Source: Xiphophorus maculatus (taxonomy: Eukaryota; Chordata; Actinopteri; Cyprinodontiformes; Poeciliidae). From it: a DNA stretch of 64,000 nt. Where the stretch lies: positions 16,096,373 through 16,160,372 of the forward strand of contig NC_036443.1 in NCBI RefSeq assembly GCF_002775205.1, read 5' to 3'. Made by a program: the position numbers and the translations under genes. The notes beneath the pieces are model-generated. The model had not been told where the DNA came from. It searched no databases and was given only the letters and a program-made list of their open reading frames with translations. Positions within the stretch are counted from its first letter, which is position 1; each line of letters opens with the position of its first letter. Shown in pieces: positions 62,816 through 64,000 of this stretch.

Positions 62816-63280
62816 CTGTTGTACTGTAATCAAAAATATCTGCTTTGACTGCAACCTTTCAACAACATTATGCACCATTCTGCTGTCTAATTTAAATGAT
62901 AAACAATTCAAGCATAATGATTCTTGATGATATATGAAATATTGAGGCTTTCCCGTCTGATCCTGAGTATGGATCTCCTTCCACTTGGTTACTTGTTGCT
63001 TGTCCTGTGCTTTGTCTGAAAGACTGTCCTTATACATGTCCCTCAGACGCTGGCCCCCTTCTAGATGTAGAAATTTTTCATAATCGTCTTCCTGGCTCTC
63101 CTGAGCATCACACAACACTGGAGGGACTCCGACGACGAAGGACAGGCTCAGCTGAACTGTAGATAACACACATGCCACAATGATTTCCCCTTGGAACGGG
63201 CTTCTCTTACTCTCCCCTTTTCCTCCCACAAATAGCTTTGTTTGTTGCTGCCAGCATGAACTAAGTGATGCTCTGGCCAC
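62816..63280 (-). CDS. Unassigned open frame with a hydrophobic segment
   Basis: This minus-strand frame has 156 codons (its stop codon starts at 62,812, just inside the Tc1 remnant) and no recognised homologue. It contains a hydrophobic stretch (about residues 33-57, VLSTVQLSLSFVVGVPPVLC) resembling a signal peptide or anchor. An acidic then charged part follows (QESQEDDYEKF, GGQRLRDMYKDSL, VTKWKEIHTQ). A splice acceptor is possible at 63,156/63,157 (CTACAG), so the true exon may begin there, and possible donors occur at GTATAAG and GTAACC. The last 30 or so residues lie next to the Tc1 remnant and look noncoding. It could be an exon of a secreted protein gene or chance. Confidence 0.25.
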
Positions 63281-64000
63281 AGTGGTTGTTTTCTTTCATT
63301 TACCTCTTACCCTGATGAGCATCTCCTGAGCTGCTTTTGACCTTGTTTACATCCCTCCCACAAGCTATTAGAATGTAGGTTATGTGTCTTCATTACTGAT
63401 TGCTGCTCTATTAGCCAAGACTAATGGACATGTTTACCGAGAACGGACATGCCAATAGAAGTAAAAATGCTAAAGCAAACGGTCTATTGGATTGGTGGTG
63501 GGATTAAAACTGTGGCAAAAGGTTGAGGTTAGAGTTATAAACTGCTGAAAATTAAAGTGTCTGGCAATGACTTTAGTCGGTGTCAGCTGTTGACCACTGG
63601 GGTAAAGGATGAGCTTACGAATCAGCAATGTAATGTTTTTATTTAATCTGGTTGTTAATCTATGACCAATCTGTGTGGGATTTAGACATTACTGACAAGT
63701 GTTCATGTGTATGTGGAATGAGAAGTGACATTAATGCCATGAATAAAGCAGATGCCAAAAACTATCTTATTTAAATGGTCTATTAATAATAAAGAGAGTC
63801 TGATTATGAGCTTTGCATCAATGCACTACACACACACACACACACACACGTACCCACACACATCACACACACATGTATAGTGCGTGTAAGATTTTCATTA
63901 CAATTGCAAAGCATTCACAGTCTTGTATATTTTCCACATTCTTTCATTATTTAACCACCAACCACAGATAGATGAAACTAAAGTCACTCTGAAGTGAAAG
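63281..64000. other. Right edge, no gene seen
   Basis: Apart from the CA repeat this stretch shows no supported feature. Confidence 0.4.
63828..63849. repeat. (AC)n microsatellite
   Basis: Eleven AC units, followed by further interrupted CA repeats to about 63,872. Confidence 0.9.

Overview
This is vertebrate nuclear DNA, almost certainly from a teleost fish. Genes are split by GT-AG introns, the background is AT-rich, and the repeats are fish types: Rex1-like and L2-like LINE retrotransposons and many decayed Tc1/mariner copies. I cannot name the species. There is no bacterial content, operon, CRISPR array or recognisable tRNA/rRNA gene.

Left block (1-18,270): the 3' part of hnrnpa1 (+), then nfe2 (-, convergent with it), then complete copz1 (+). 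These encode an RNA-binding protein, an erythroid/megakaryocytic CNC-bZIP factor and the zeta subunit of the COPI coat. The same neighbours occur at human 12q13.13. The exons of nfe2 and copz1 join in frame to proteins of 448 and 177 residues.

Middle block (18,270-33,390): about 15 kb without a convincing gene. It holds degenerate LINE pieces, a 23-base G run and several GC-richer, complex patches (about 19.5, 22.5, 23.8, 25.8 and 29.35-30.25 kb) that look like conserved regulatory DNA.

Right gene block (33,394-47,500, all minus strand): znf740 (three-zinc-finger protein, 241+ residues, with a 5'-truncated Rex1 copy in its first intron), csad (cysteine sulfinic acid decarboxylase, taurine synthesis; 13 coding exons, 494 residues) and a 214-residue protein with an N-terminal CARD and a C-terminal Death domain, organised like CRADD/RAIDD. 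The csad 3' end lies only about 250 bases from the znf740 promoter, and the two genes run in the same direction.

Distal block (49-64 kb): a 5'-truncated L2-like LINE with a frameshift and a remarkable nest of overlapping inverted repeats, several Tc1 fossils all in the same orientation, another conserved-element-like patch (60.4-60.9 kb) and one unassigned 156-codon frame near the right edge.

No wholly new system is evident. The items most worth follow-up are the CARD-Death gene, the double-hairpin insertion in the L2 copy, the hnRNP A1 tail without a PY dipeptide, the spliced-looking exons downstream of hnrnpa1, and the conserved-looking gene desert at a synteny junction.
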